Below, one piece after another: positions 36,300 to 45,462 of a DNA stretch of 64,000 bases. Position 1 is the first letter of the stretch. Each line of letters starts with the position of its first letter. The notes under the pieces are model-generated. The model was not told the DNA's origin and made no database searches. It saw only the letters and a list, made by a program, of their open reading frames with translations. This DNA comes from Pseudomonas mucidolens. GTDB taxonomy: Bacteria > Pseudomonadota > Gammaproteobacteria > Pseudomonadales > Pseudomonadaceae. The stretch is taken from positions 1,922,001-1,986,000 of the forward strand of contig NZ_LT629802.1 in assembly GCF_900106045.1 (NCBI RefSeq), given 5' to 3'. The translations under genes and the position numbers were made by a program.

Positions 36300-36402
36300 G
36301 TCAGAGATCCGATCCAGGCGGCTTGGGCTTTATGGACGGTACAGTAACAGCTTGTTCCGGCTGGAAAAAGACTCTTGAAAGCGATGGCAAACCTACAAAG
36401 CT

Positions 36403-36568
36403 TGTGGCGAGGGGGCAAGCCCTAATGCCGTTCAGTTAAGGTTTTTGTAGGAGCGAGCTTGCTCGCGAAGAACTCATAGGCGCCGCGTTCATTCAGGAAG
36501 CAAGCGTTATGGTTGACGTTTTTCGCGAGCAAGCTCGCTCCTACTCTTAACTGAACGTCCTCGCCACA
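36403..36568. repeat. Triple nested repeat: REPIN inside an inverted-repeat unit inside a second REP class
   Basis: Three inverted pairs are nested. TGTGGCGAGG (36403-36412) pairs with 36559-36568; CGTTCAGTTAAG (36429-36440) with 36546-36557; the REPIN arms GTAGGAGCGAGCTTGCTCGC begin at 36447 and end at 36544. It occupies most of the 306-bp gap 36300-36605 between the yej operon and mltD; the remaining bases show no gene. Confidence 0.85.
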
Positions 36569-36605
36569 GACGAGCACTGTGCGACAAAAAGCTCAGGTGC
36601 AGCGA

Positions 36606-38006
36606 TTACCGCGGCCCGGAAACCACGAGCATTTGTCCCGGCTTCAAGGCTTGGCTGGTGCGTGGATTCCAGCGTTTGAGATGTTGCATCTTAACGTTGA
36701 AGCGCTTGGCCACGAGGTACAGCGAGTCACCTTTCTTGACCTTGTACTGCTGCGGCTTCTTGCGCGCAGCCCTGCGGGTATCCTGCATTACCAGCGTCTG
36801 GCCGACTTTCAGCGACTGGCCGTTGAGCTTGTTCCAGCGTTGCAGGTCATGCACCTTGACCCTGTTGGCCTTGGCGATCAGGGTCAGGTTGTCGCCGCTT
36901 TTGACCTTGTAGATGCGCGAACGTCCAGCCACAGCATTATGTTCAACCTCGTCGAACACCGGTTTTTTCGGGCGCAGGCTCAACAATTCTTCGCTGTTCA
37001 TCGACGACAGGCTGCTGGCCAGCAATTGCGCCTTGGAGGTTGGCACCAGCAAGTGCTGAGGGCCGTCCAGGGTGGTGCGTTGTTTGAACGCCGGATTAAG
37101 CTGGAATAACTCGTCTTCGTCGATTTGCACCAGCGCCGCGACCCGCGACAGGTCCATGCTTTGCTTGACTTCAACCATTTTGAAATAGGGTTGGTTGGCA
37201 ATCGGGTTCAGGTTGATACCGTAAGCTTCTGGAGCCAGCACTACCTGGGACAGTGCCAGGAACTTGGGCACATAGTCACGGGTTTCCTGTGGCAGGGGCA
37301 GGTTCCAGTAATCTGTCGGCAGGCCGAGCTTTTCATTGCGTTCGATCGCGCGGCTGACCGTGCCTTCGCCGGCATTATAAGCCGCCAGCGCCAACAGCCA
37401 GTCGCCGTTGAACATGTCATGCAGACGTGTCAGATAGTCCAGGGCGGCGGTGGTGGAGGCGGTGATATCGCGTCGGCCGTCGTAGGCCCGGGTCTGGCGC
37501 AAGTTGAAGTAGCGCCCCGTGGAGGGAATGAATTGCCACAACCCGACGGCATCGCTGCGCGAGTAAGCCAGTGGGTTGTAGGCGCTTTCAATGACTGGCA
37601 GCAGCGCCAGCTCCAGCGGCATGTTGCGCTCTTCAAGGCGTTCAACGATGTAATGAATATAGAGACTGCCACGTTCGCCGGCGTTCTCCAGGAAAGACGG
37701 GTTACTGGCAAACCACAGGCGCTGCTGTTCAATGCGCGGGTTAACGCCGACATCACCTTGTAACTGGAAACCCTGGCGCATGCGTTCCCAGACATCCTGG
37801 GGCACCTGGGGGCTTGGCTTCTCTGATAGCCAAAGGGGTTTTTGCTTGATCTTGGCAGTAAAGCTGGGTTTGGGTTGCACGGTGGATTGTGCAGCGAAAT
37901 GAGTCGTTTGGCAGCCCGCCAGAGTTGCGGAGACAGCCACCGCAATGGCTTGAGCCAGGCGGGTCAATGCGTCTGAATGATTGGACTTACGAATAGATGA
38001 CGACAT
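36606..38006 (-). CDS. mltD: Membrane-bound lytic murein transglycosylase D
   Basis: A 466-aa lipoprotein that cleaves peptidoglycan glycan strands. The N-terminus has a signal with lipobox LAGC (Cys near residue 32). The SLT domain (about 105-260) carries the catalytic Glu in LPVIESAYNPLAYS and the family motif AVGLWQFIPSTGRYF. Two LysM domains follow at the C-terminus (RIYKVKSGDNLTLIAKANRV, then QYKVKKGDSLYLVAKRFNVK). ATG 38006 was chosen since it gives a normal lipoprotein signal; an upstream in-frame codon at 38030 adds eight residues. It lies beside gloB in the same orientation, as is usual in pseudomonads. Confidence 0.94.
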   Translation of the reverse strand: MSSSIRKSNHSDALTRLAQAIAVAVSATLAGCQTTHFAAQSTVQPKPSFTAKIKQKPLWLSEKPSPQVPQDVWERMRQGFQLQGDVGVNPRIEQQRLWFASNPSFLENAGERGSLYIHYIVERLEERNMPLELALLPVIESAYNPLAYSRSDAVGLWQFIPSTGRYFNLRQTRAYDGRRDITASTTAALDYLTRLHDMFNGDWLLALAAYNAGEGTVSRAIERNEKLGLPTDYWNLPLPQETRDYVPKFLALSQVVLAPEAYGINLNPIANQPYFKMVEVKQSMDLSRVAALVQIDEDELFQLNPAFKQRTTLDGPQHLLVPTSKAQLLASSLSSMNSEELLSLRPKKPVFDEVEHNAVAGRSRIYKVKSGDNLTLIAKANRVKVHDLQRWNKLNGQSLKVGQTLVMQDTRRAARKKPQQYKVKKGDSLYLVAKRFNVKMQHLKRWNPRTSQALKPGQMLVVSGPR

Positions 38007-38104
38007 TGGCTGGAAGTTAGTTCCGGGCAAAAATGTCGGGCGATTCTAGAAAGCACGTAGGTCGAGGTCAACCATTCAGAAAATCTGTATCAGGAGCGCG
38101 CTTC

Positions 38105-38872
38105 TTAGAACGTATCTTTCCAAGACCGCAAGCTAGCAAAAACCGCGCTTGCCGAGCGATTGTCGCGGTCACTCCATTCGTCCGCTTTTTGTTTAACGGA
38201 TGTTTCAGCAGTGCGCAAAAAAGGGTTTGTAAGTTTTTCCAGGGCCAGCGTCGAAGGCAAGGTCATCTTGCTGTCGGCTCTGAGTTGACTGACTTTTGCC
38301 ACCCGCTCGGCAATATCGCGATTGCCGGGTTCCACGGCCTGGGCAAATCTCAAGTTACTTTGTGTGTACTCGTGGGTGCAGTAAACCAGGGTGTCCTCGG
38401 GCAAGGCGGCGAGGCGCTCGAGAGAGGTGTACATTTGTTCTGGCGTGCCTTCGAACAAGCGCCCGCAACCGGCGGCGAACAGGGTGTCGCCACAGAACAG
38501 CAAGCCATGATGGTAGTAGGCGATATGCCCAAGGGTATGACCGGGCACCGCGAGCACGTCAAACTCCCATCCCAGTACCTGCACGCGGTCATTGTCCTTC
38601 AAGGCGTTATCACGGCCGGGGATCTTTTCATTCGCCGGACCGTGGACGGTGGCGTGGCATGTATCCTTGAGTTGTTGCACCCCCCCGACATGGTCATGGT
38701 GGTGATGAGTGATCAAGATATCACTGAGGGACCAGCCCGGGTGCTGTTCCAGCCAAGCCAGCACCGGCGCGGCGTCACCGGGGTCGACCACCGCACAACG
38801 ATGGCTGCGGTGGTCCTGTAACAACCAGATGTAGTTATCGGTGAAGGCGGGCAGGGCACTGATCTGTATCAT
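38105..38872 (-). CDS. gloB: Hydroxyacylglutathione hydrolase (glyoxalase II)
   Basis: A 255-aa metallo-beta-lactamase-fold enzyme hydrolysing S-lactoylglutathione to lactate and glutathione, the second step of methylglyoxal detoxification. The dinuclear metal motif is [11 protein letters not shown], with further ligands in [12 protein letters not shown] and [13 protein letters not shown] and the His in CTHEYTQSN. The C-terminal glutathione-binding region has the FLRTAETSV and [10 protein letters not shown] segments. ATG 38872 matches the conserved start [18 protein letters not shown]. It is divergent from the methyltransferase-like gene. Confidence 0.95.
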   Translation of the reverse strand: MIQISALPAFTDNYIWLLQDHRSHRCAVVDPGDAAPVLAWLEQHPGWSLSDILITHHHHDHVGGVQQLKDTCHATVHGPANEKIPGRDNALKDNDRVQVLGWEFDVLAVPGHTLGHIAYYHHGLLFCGDTLFAAGCGRLFEGTPEQMYTSLERLAALPEDTLVYCTHEYTQSNLRFAQAVEPGNRDIAERVAKVSQLRADSKMTLPSTLALEKLTNPFLRTAETSVKQKADEWSDRDNRSASAVFASLRSWKDTF

Positions 38873-38938
38873 TCTTCTATTCGCCAAGCGGAACACATTG
38901 GTGCATCTTAGAACGTCTTGGCGTGTTTGGAGAATGCA

Positions 38939-39697
38939 ATGACTGATAAAGCGTTCGCCCAGGCCGATCCTGAGTGGCTAGCCCTGATCGGTGCGGCCCG
39001 CGATTGGCTGAATGGGCCGATCGGACAATTTTTGCTGGAGGAAGAGCGGCGCATGCTCGAGGATGAGCTGGGGCGCTTCTTTGGCGGTTATCTCGTGCAT
39101 TATGGCCCTTCGGCTCAAACACCGCCGCCTGCGCCCCAGGTACAGCGCAACGTACGCCTGGGGGCGCCGTTGCCGGGCGTGGAGATTGTCTGTGAGGAAC
39201 AGGCCTGGCCGTTGAGCGAGCACGCTGCCGATGTGGTGGTGCTGCAGCACGGTCTGGATTTCTGCCTTTCCCCCCACGGTCTGTTGCGGGAAGCGGCCAG
39301 CAGCGTGCGCCCTGGTGGCCATTTGCTGATTATCGGCATCAATCCCTGGAGTACATGGGGCCTGCGGCATGTCTTTGCCCATGACGGATTGAACCGGGCT
39401 CGCTGCATCTCGCCATCGAGGGTCGGCGACTGGTTGAACCTGCTGGGCTTCGCACTGGAGAAACGCCGCTTCGGGTGCTATCGTCCGCCGCTCGCGTCGA
39501 GCAAGTGGCAGGGCCGCCTGGCAGGTTGGGAACGCAAGGCCGGTGCCTGGCAGTTATCCGGGGGCGGTTTCTATTTGCTGGTGGCCCGCAAGATCGTGGT
39601 CGGGCTGCGGCCAGTCCGTCAGGTGCGACGTGAAACGATGAGCAAGCTGGTGCCGATGCCGTTGGCCAAGGTCAATCGTCGGTCTTGCGAGCCATAA
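38939..39697 (+). CDS. Class I SAM-methyltransferase-like protein with degenerate motif I
   Basis: A 252-aa protein of the methyltransferase type 11 fold. Visible are the region after motif I ([20 protein letters not shown], the DLV-like strand), [20 protein letters not shown] (the R-PGG loop) and [20 protein letters not shown]. The usual N-terminal GxGxG SAM loop is missing: the expected place reads [11 protein letters not shown], so SAM binding may be altered. ATG 38939 has GGAG six bases upstream. It sits between gloB and rnhA, a conserved Pseudomonas position. Its substrate is not known. Confidence 0.82.
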   Translation: MTDKAFAQADPEWLALIGAARDWLNGPIGQFLLEEERRMLEDELGRFFGGYLVHYGPSAQTPPPAPQVQRNVRLGAPLPGVEIVCEEQAWPLSEHAADVVVLQHGLDFCLSPHGLLREAASSVRPGGHLLIIGINPWSTWGLRHVFAHDGLNRARCISPSRVGDWLNLLGFALEKRRFGCYRPPLASSKWQGRLAGWERKAGAWQLSGGGFYLLVARKIVVGLRPVRQVRRETMSKLVPMPLAKVNRRSCEP

Positions 39698-39782
39698 AAC
39701 ACTCTTTAAGCATTCAGGCCGGACTTCGCGGCCTCGGGTTGCGCTGGCCAATTGTCGGCAGCCCGCTTTGATGGATAACGCA

Positions 39783-40235
39783 ATGACCGATAGCGTAGAA
39801 CTCTTCACCGATGGCGCCTGTAAAGGTAATCCGGGCCCCGGCGGCTGGGGCGCCTTGTTGGTATGCAAGGGCGTGGAGAAGGAACTGTGGGGTGGCGAAG
39901 CCAACACGACGAACAATCGCATGGAGTTGATGGGCGCGATTCGCGGCCTGGAGGAACTCAAGCGTCGTTGCGACGTGTTGCTGGTGACTGACTCCCAGTA
40001 CGTCATGAAAGGCATCAATGAATGGATGGTCAACTGGAAAAAGCGCGGCTGGAAAACCGCAGCCAAGGAACCGGTGAAGAATGCCGACCTGTGGCAGTTG
40101 CTCGACGAGCAATGTAATCGCCATAACATCACCTGGAAATGGGTGCGTGGGCATATCGGCCATCCCGGCAACGAACGGGCCGACCAGTTGGCCAATCGGG
40201 GCGTGGATGAAGTGCGTGGCTACAAGCAGAGCTGA
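39783..40235 (+). CDS. rnhA: Ribonuclease HI
   Basis: A 150-aa enzyme that cuts the RNA strand of RNA-DNA hybrids (primer and R-loop removal). The catalytic residues appear in order: Asp in [18 protein letters not shown], Glu in NRMELMGAI, Asp in [10 protein letters not shown] and Asp in [10 protein letters not shown]. The basic handle is [20 protein letters not shown]. The start at 39783 (MTDSVELF) matches homologues; another ATG at 39771 is in frame, and neither has a strong ribosome-binding site. It is followed by dnaQ, the standard pair. Confidence 0.96.
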   Translation: MTDSVELFTDGACKGNPGPGGWGALLVCKGVEKELWGGEANTTNNRMELMGAIRGLEELKRRCDVLLVTDSQYVMKGINEWMVNWKKRGWKTAAKEPVKNADLWQLLDEQCNRHNITWKWVRGHIGHPGNERADQLANRGVDEVRGYKQS

Positions 40236-40321
40236 GCTGGACCGCGCGGTCCCGGTCCTGGAAGCGACGTGTTAATATTGCGCCCCTTGAAATACACCAC
40301 ACCGTTGAGAGCTGAACCCTG

Positions 40322-41065
40322 ATGGCCATCCGATCTGTTGTACTCGATACCGAAACCACCGGCATGCCGGTGACCGATGGCCACCGGATCATTGAAATTG
40401 GTTGTGTCGAACTGATAGGGCGCCGTCTGACCGGTCGCCATTTTCACGTGTACCTGCAACCGGACCGCGAAAGTGACGAGGGCGCCATCGGCGTCCACGG
40501 CATCACCAACGAATTCCTGGTGGGTAAACCGCGTTTCGCTGAAGTCGCCGATGAGTTTTTTGCGTTTATCGAAGGCGCGCAGCTGATCATTCATAACGCC
40601 GCGTTCGACGTTGGCTTCATCAACAATGAATTCGCCTTGATGGGGCAGTCGGACCGGGCTGATATCACCCGTCACTGCACCATCCTCGATACCTTGATGA
40701 TGGCGCGTGAGCGGCACCCGGGCCAGCGCAACAGCCTCGACGCCTTGTGCAAGCGTTATGGCGTTGACAACTCTGGTCGTGAATTGCACGGCGCCTTGCT
40801 CGACTCCGAGATCCTGGCCGACGTTTACCTGACCATGACGGGCGGCCAGACCAGCCTGTCGCTGGCGGGTAACGCTTCGGATGGCAACGGCTCTGCGGAA
40901 GGCTCGGGGAATCGACCTTCGGAAATCCGCCGCCTGCCGGCAGACCGCATACCCACGACCATCATCCGGGCCAGCGAGCAGGACATGGCCGAGCATGCCG
41001 CGCGTCTTGAGGCCATCGCCAAGTCGGCAGGCGCCCCGGCGCTGTGGAGCCAATTGGCCGAGTAG
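40322..41065 (+). CDS. dnaQ: DNA polymerase III epsilon subunit (3'-5' proofreading exonuclease)
   Basis: A 247-aa DEDDh exonuclease. Exo I is SVVLDTETTGMPV, Exo II is IIHNAAFDVGFINNEF, and Exo III with the catalytic His and Asp is GRELHGALLDSEILADVYLT. The C-terminal tail (DMAEHAARLEAIAKSAGAPA) contacts the alpha subunit DnaE. It acts inside the replicative polymerase core. ATG 40322 lies 86 bp after rnhA. Length and motifs are normal. Confidence 0.96.
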   Translation: MAIRSVVLDTETTGMPVTDGHRIIEIGCVELIGRRLTGRHFHVYLQPDRESDEGAIGVHGITNEFLVGKPRFAEVADEFFAFIEGAQLIIHNAAFDVGFINNEFALMGQSDRADITRHCTILDTLMMARERHPGQRNSLDALCKRYGVDNSGRELHGALLDSEILADVYLTMTGGQTSLSLAGNASDGNGSAEGSGNRPSEIRRLPADRIPTTIIRASEQDMAEHAARLEAIAKSAGAPALWSQLAE

Positions 41066-41158
41066 GCGGCATCGGCCTCCCGCGGCGTCAATCTTCATTC
41101 GCGACAACTGCCCCGAGCTTCTACCCTGAGTACATCGCCCTCAGGACACGTGGCTCCC

Positions 41159-43414
41159 ATGTATAAAGACCTGAAGTTTCCCATCCTTATCGTGCATCGC
41201 GACATCAAGGCGGACACCGTTGCCGGTGATCGAGTCAGGGGCATTGCCCGGGAGTTGGAACAAGAGGGCTTCAGTGTATTTTCCGCCGTGGACTATGCCG
41301 AAGGCCGCCTGGTGGCTTCTACGCATCATGGCTTGGCCTGCATGCTGATCGCCGCCGAAGGCGCCGGCGAAAACACCCATCTGCTGCAAAACATGGTCGA
41401 ACTGATTCGCTTGGCGCGGGTGCGTGCACCGAACCTGCCGATCTTCGCCCTTGGCGAACAAGTCACGCTGGAAAACGCTCCGGCGGATGCCATGAGCGAA
41501 CTTAATCAACTGCGCGGCATTCTCTATTTGTTCGAAGACACTGTGCCGTTTCTGGCCAGGCAGGTGGCGCGCGCTGCCCGAACCTACCTGGATGGTCTGT
41601 TGCCGCCATTTTTCAAGGCGCTGGTGCAACACACCGCCGATTCCAATTACTCCTGGCACACACCGGGTCACGGCGGCGGCGTCGCCTACCGTAAAAGCCC
41701 TGTAGGGCAGGCGTTTCACCAGTTTTTTGGGGAAAATACCCTGCGTTCGGATTTATCGGTGTCGGTACCTGAACTGGGATCGCTGCTGGATCACACCGGG
41801 CCTTTGGCTGACGCTGAGGCGCGCGCGGCACGCAACTTCGGAGCGGATCACACCTTTTTCGTGATTAACGGCACCTCGACCGCCAACAAGATTGTCTGGC
41901 ATTCAATGGTCGGGCGCGACGATCTGGTACTGGTAGACCGCAACTGCCACAAGTCGGTTTTGCACTCGATCATCATGACCGGCGCCATTCCGTTGTATCT
42001 GTGCCCTGAGCGCAATGAACTCGGAATCATCGGTCCGATTCCACTGACCGAATTCAGTCGCGAATCGATTCGCGCGAAAATCGATGCCAGCCCGTTGACC
42101 CGTGGCCGCGTGCCCAAGGTCAAGCTGGCGGTGGTCACCAACTCCACCTACGACGGCCTGTGCTACAACGCCGAACTGATCAAACAGCAATTGGGTGACA
42201 GCGTCGAGGTGCTGCACTTTGACGAAGCCTGGTATGCCTACGCGGCCTTCCATGAGTTTTTTGCAGGACGCTACGGCATGGGCACTTCGCGCAGCGTTGA
42301 CAGCCCACTGGTGTTTACTACGCATTCCACGCACAAACTGCTGGCGGCCTTCAGTCAGGCCTCGATGATCCATGTCCAGGACGGCGGTGCCCGGCAACTG
42401 GATCGCGACCGCTTCAATGAAGCATTCATGATGCATATCTCGACCTCCCCGCAGTACAGCATCATCGCCTCCCTGGATGTGGCGTCAGCGATGATGGAGG
42501 GCCCGGCGGGGCGCTCGTTGCTGCAGGAAATGTTCGATGAAGCCTTGAGTTTTCGGCGCGCCCTGGCCAATTTGCGTCAGCATATCGGCGCTGACGACTG
42601 GTGGTTCTCCATCTGGCAACCGCCTTCAGTGGCGGGAATCGACCGCGTCGCTACCGACGACTGGTTATTGCAACCCGAAGCCGACTGGCATGGTTTTGGC
42701 GATGTGGCCGAAGATTATGTGTTGCTCGACCCGATCAAGGTGACGCTGGTGATGCCCGGCCTGACGGCGGGCGGGGCCTTGAGTGACTGCGGAATTCCTG
42801 CGGCGGTGGTCAGCAAGTTTCTGTGGGAGCGTGGGTTGGTGGTGGAAAAAACCGGCCTGTATTCGTTCCTCGTGCTGTTTTCCATGGGCATCACCAAGGG
42901 CAAGTGGAGTACCCTGCTCACCGAATTACTGGAGTTCAAGCGAAGTCATGACGCCAACGCAAGTCTGGCCAGTTGTCTGCCTTCGGTGTTTCAACAAAGC
43001 CCGGCGCGCTATCAGGGGTTGGGATTACAAGACCTGTGCAACCAGTTGCACGGATGTTATCGCAGTAACGCCACGGCCAAGCACCTCAAGCGCATGTACA
43101 CCGTTTTGCCTGAGGTTGCGATGAAGCCCGCCGATGCCTACGACCAGTTGGTGCGCGGCGAAGTCGAAGCGGTCTCTATCGACGCCTTGCAGGGGCGTAT
43201 CGCCGCCGTGATGCTGGTGCCTTATCCACCAGGCATTCCGCTGATCATGCCCGGGGAACGTTTTACCGAGTCGACACGATCGATCATCGACTACCTGGCA
43301 TTCGCCAGGGAGTTCGATAGCAGTTTCCCCGGTTTTGTTGCCGATGTTCATGGGCTGCAACACGAAGACGGCGGCAAGGGTCGTTGTTACACCGTTGATT
43401 GCATCAAGCGTTAA
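41159..43414 (+). CDS. ldcA: Lysine/ornithine/arginine decarboxylase (LdcA-type)
   Basis: A 751-aa fold-type I PLP decarboxylase with an N-terminal wing/response-regulator-like domain (1-130), a PLP core and a C-terminal domain (MPGERFTESTRSIIDYL). The Schiff-base Lys is in TTHSTHKLLAAFSQASM, the PLP-binding Asp in VLHFDEAWYAYAAFHEF, and the ring-stacking region in WHTPGHGGGVAY. It matches the Pseudomonas protein PA1818 (LdcA), which makes cadaverine from lysine; arginine or ornithine use cannot be excluded from sequence. ATG 41159 fits homologues; a GTG at 41150 lies nearer the AGGA motif. A GNAT gene follows after 8 bp. Confidence 0.9.
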   Translation: MYKDLKFPILIVHRDIKADTVAGDRVRGIARELEQEGFSVFSAVDYAEGRLVASTHHGLACMLIAAEGAGENTHLLQNMVELIRLARVRAPNLPIFALGEQVTLENAPADAMSELNQLRGILYLFEDTVPFLARQVARAARTYLDGLLPPFFKALVQHTADSNYSWHTPGHGGGVAYRKSPVGQAFHQFFGENTLRSDLSVSVPELGSLLDHTGPLADAEARAARNFGADHTFFVINGTSTANKIVWHSMVGRDDLVLVDRNCHKSVLHSIIMTGAIPLYLCPERNELGIIGPIPLTEFSRESIRAKIDASPLTRGRVPKVKLAVVTNSTYDGLCYNAELIKQQLGDSVEVLHFDEAWYAYAAFHEFFAGRYGMGTSRSVDSPLVFTTHSTHKLLAAFSQASMIHVQDGGARQLDRDRFNEAFMMHISTSPQYSIIASLDVASAMMEGPAGRSLLQEMFDEALSFRRALANLRQHIGADDWWFSIWQPPSVAGIDRVATDDWLLQPEADWHGFGDVAEDYVLLDPIKVTLVMPGLTAGGALSDCGIPAAVVSKFLWERGLVVEKTGLYSFLVLFSMGITKGKWSTLLTELLEFKRSHDANASLASCLPSVFQQSPARYQGLGLQDLCNQLHGCYRSNATAKHLKRMYTVLPEVAMKPADAYDQLVRGEVEAVSIDALQGRIAAVMLVPYPPGIPLIMPGERFTESTRSIIDYLAFAREFDSSFPGFVADVHGLQHEDGGKGRCYTVDCIKR

Positions 43415-43422
43415 GGATAGTT

Positions 43423-44004
43423 ATGCAAGCTGTCATGAATCCGAAGTACCCGGGGCTCAGTGTGCGAGTCGCTGATGAGGGATTTGACGCCTACGTATGG
43501 GGCAACGATTTCAGCTTTGAAGTCAGTGTCTACGGCGCGCCCGAGTTGGGCAGGAGTGTCGATCAGTGGGCTGTGGAACAGGTCCCGGCGTATCGCAAGT
43601 GCTACGGCATTGATCCGGAGGAATTCGCCAGCTATCGCGATGCGGCCGACAGTGCGGTATTCATGGCCTATCTGGATGATCGCGCCGTCGGGCATATTGT
43701 GGTCAGCACCAATTGGAACGGTTTTGCCCATGTCGACGAGCTGGCGGTGGTCGTGCCGGCACGAAGGCATGGCGTGGCCAAGGCATTGTTGGACGTCGCA
43801 CAGTTCTGGAGCCGCAAGAAAAACCTGCCGGGCATGATGCTGGAAACCCAGAACAACAACCTTGGCGCTTGTCGCCTGTATGAGCGTTGCGGTTATGTGC
43901 TGGGCGGGATCGACCACCTGCGATATCGCGGGATCGACCCACAGACCTCGGAAGTGGCGATTTTCTGGTACCGGCTATTCAAATCAGAGCTGGAGCGGAC
44001 CTGA
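43423..44004 (+). CDS. GNAT acetyltransferase resembling streptothricin acetyltransferase
   Basis: A 193-aa GNAT enzyme. The acetyl-CoA loop is VVVPARRHGVAKALLDVAQF. The following block, GMMLETQNNNLGACRLYERC then GYVLGGIDHLRY and EVAIFWYRLF, closely resembles the corresponding block of Sat/SatA, enzymes that acetylate the beta-lysine arm of streptothricins. It lies 8 bp behind the amino-acid decarboxylase gene with AAGGAT before ATG 43423, so both are probably one operon. A lysine-like or diamine substrate such as cadaverine is inferred from this context. True antibiotic resistance is only one option. Confidence 0.85.
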   Translation: MQAVMNPKYPGLSVRVADEGFDAYVWGNDFSFEVSVYGAPELGRSVDQWAVEQVPAYRKCYGIDPEEFASYRDAADSAVFMAYLDDRAVGHIVVSTNWNGFAHVDELAVVVPARRHGVAKALLDVAQFWSRKKNLPGMMLETQNNNLGACRLYERCGYVLGGIDHLRYRGIDPQTSEVAIFWYRLFKSELERT

Positions 44005-44009
44005 TGTAT

Positions 44010-44912
44010 TCAAGAAACCGTCGCCGCCAGTAAACCTTCGGCTTTCTGCGTGATGATTTCCAGCAACGCATTCAGCGCTGCGGGGGCGGTGCTGCCCTTG
44101 AGCGTCAGCGCATACAGATTCACCATGACCGGAGGGGACAATGGACACGTATCCAATCCGGATTCCCGGCCGCCGCTGGCGGTGAACGGATCGACTATCG
44201 CCAGACCTTCTCCGGCCTCGACCATGCTGCGCATCATCTGGTAGGTCTGCACCCGAGTCTGAACCACCGGTGGCGGACGCAGTGCCTGCAGTTTGCTCGC
44301 CAGTAGCAGGCTCAGCGGGTCCTGGTCTTCCAGGCCGATCATTGACTGGCCGGCCAGCTCTTGCAGCGCACTGTATTTCTGGCGTGGCTTGAGCCAGCCG
44401 TGAGGCGCGAGCAATTGCAACTTGCCCTGTGCCAGTACGGTGCTACTGATTTGCGGATGCTCGGGATCATGCAGACTGAGGCCAAGGTCGGCTTCGCCGA
44501 GCAGCAGGCTCTTCACAATATCGCGGGTCGCCTGGCTAGACAGATTGCAGGGTGTGTCCTGGAACCGGCGTCGCAGCGCAGCAATGCTTTGCGGCAGCAA
44601 TTGATTGGCCAACGGGGGAATGCACAGCGTGCGTAGCGGCGGGGCGTGGTGGTTTTTCAGGCTGCTGGCCAAGCGTTGTACCGGTTCCAGGGCTTCGTAG
44701 AGCGGGGCAATCGCGCTTTGCAGTTCCAGCGCCTCACGAGTGGCCTGGAGCCTGCCCCGGACGCTGGCAAACAGCATGAAACCCAACTGTCGCTCGGCGT
44801 CCTTCAGAGTGGCATCGACATCGGACACGGTCAGTTGCAACCATTCGGCAGCGGTGCCGAGGCGGCCGGTCTGCAAAATGGCCTGAATCACTTCGATATG
44901 ACGTAAACGCAT
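44010..44912 (-). CDS. LysR family transcriptional regulator
   Basis: A 300-aa LysR regulator. The N-terminal winged helix (1-60) has the usual shape MRLRHIEVIQAILQTGRLGT then AAEWLQLTVSDVDATLKDAE, though its recognition helix is somewhat divergent (TVSDVD where most have SQPAVS). The effector domain follows from about 90 (LRTLCIPPLANQLLP, GEADLGLSL, MVEAGEGLAIVDPF). It ends 5 bp from the convergent GNAT gene. In many species a LysR gene in this position controls lysine/arginine functions; the target here is not shown by the sequence. Confidence 0.9.
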   Translation of the reverse strand: MRLRHIEVIQAILQTGRLGTAAEWLQLTVSDVDATLKDAERQLGFMLFASVRGRLQATREALELQSAIAPLYEALEPVQRLASSLKNHHAPPLRTLCIPPLANQLLPQSIAALRRRFQDTPCNLSSQATRDIVKSLLLGEADLGLSLHDPEHPQISSTVLAQGKLQLLAPHGWLKPRQKYSALQELAGQSMIGLEDQDPLSLLLASKLQALRPPPVVQTRVQTYQMMRSMVEAGEGLAIVDPFTASGGRESGLDTCPLSPPVMVNLYALTLKGSTAPAALNALLEIITQKAEGLLAATVS

Positions 44913-45000
44913 GCGTGAAGTCCATGTCCAGCAGGTGAGGAGTTCAAGGCTTGAATCCTAACCTAAGTCCGTCCACATGACTTCTGCCGGGTGCATTAGC

Positions 45001-45237
45001 TTAAGACGCGAGCGTAGTTTCTGGCTCGCGAACGATGATAGTGCCCGATTGAATCAGTTTGAACTCATCGCCTTGCAGTTTTTCCACACGGTCGCCAATG
45101 GCCAGCTTGTAGGTGGTGGTGAGTGCCGAGCCAGCCAAACCATCATGCTGCGGGTCGGATTCCTGGAATTCATGCACGGAGTAAACGCGACCTTCCGCGT
45201 CTCGGGCATGGAATTGTCCAACAAGTACTGCTGCCAT
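45001..45237 (-). CDS. Conserved hypothetical protein, 78 aa
   Basis: A soluble 78-aa protein (MAAVLVGQFHARDAEGRVYS and on), of mixed beta-strand character, with no signal peptide, membrane segment or recognisable motif beyond HEFQESD and LAIGDRVEKLQGDEFKLI. ATG 45237 is preceded by AGAGG at a longish 11-base distance; GTG at 45264 is an alternative. Regular codon usage and a polar-hydrophobic pattern support a real gene. It lies between the LysR gene and a flavin reductase gene. No function is proposed. Confidence 0.65.
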   Translation of the reverse strand: MAAVLVGQFHARDAEGRVYSVHEFQESDPQHDGLAGSALTTTYKLAIGDRVEKLQGDEFKLIQSGTIIVREPETTLAS

Positions 45238-45462
45238 CTGTTTAGAACCTCTGGAGATAAACACCGATTTGCGGTTCTGTAGACCGTCATTGAGCGGGGT
45301 AGTTTACCTGTATGAAAAAAATACTATTCGTTTACTTTTTCAAAGGGTTCCTGCGTCGGGTTTTGCCAGAAAAACGCCTGCGCGAGTGTCGAGCGCGCTG
45401 GTGATCGTGGGGCGAAGTCTTTATAACTACACGCTCCTTTAGTCAGAAATCGGGAACAACCA

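Noticed and set aside
36403..36568. Possible CRISPR array from repeated GAGCGAGCTTGCTCGC
   Set aside because: Repeats are inverted pairs scattered singly across the window, without regular spacers or cas genes; they are REP elements.
43423..44004. Mobile streptothricin-resistance cassette
   Set aside because: No attC site, integrase or IS nearby; the gene is tightly coupled to a core decarboxylase gene and has host-like composition.
45312..45404. 30-aa frame starting MKKILFVYFF upstream of the flavin reductase gene
   Set aside because: No ribosome-binding site, and nothing beyond a short hydrophobic start; kept out as unsupported.
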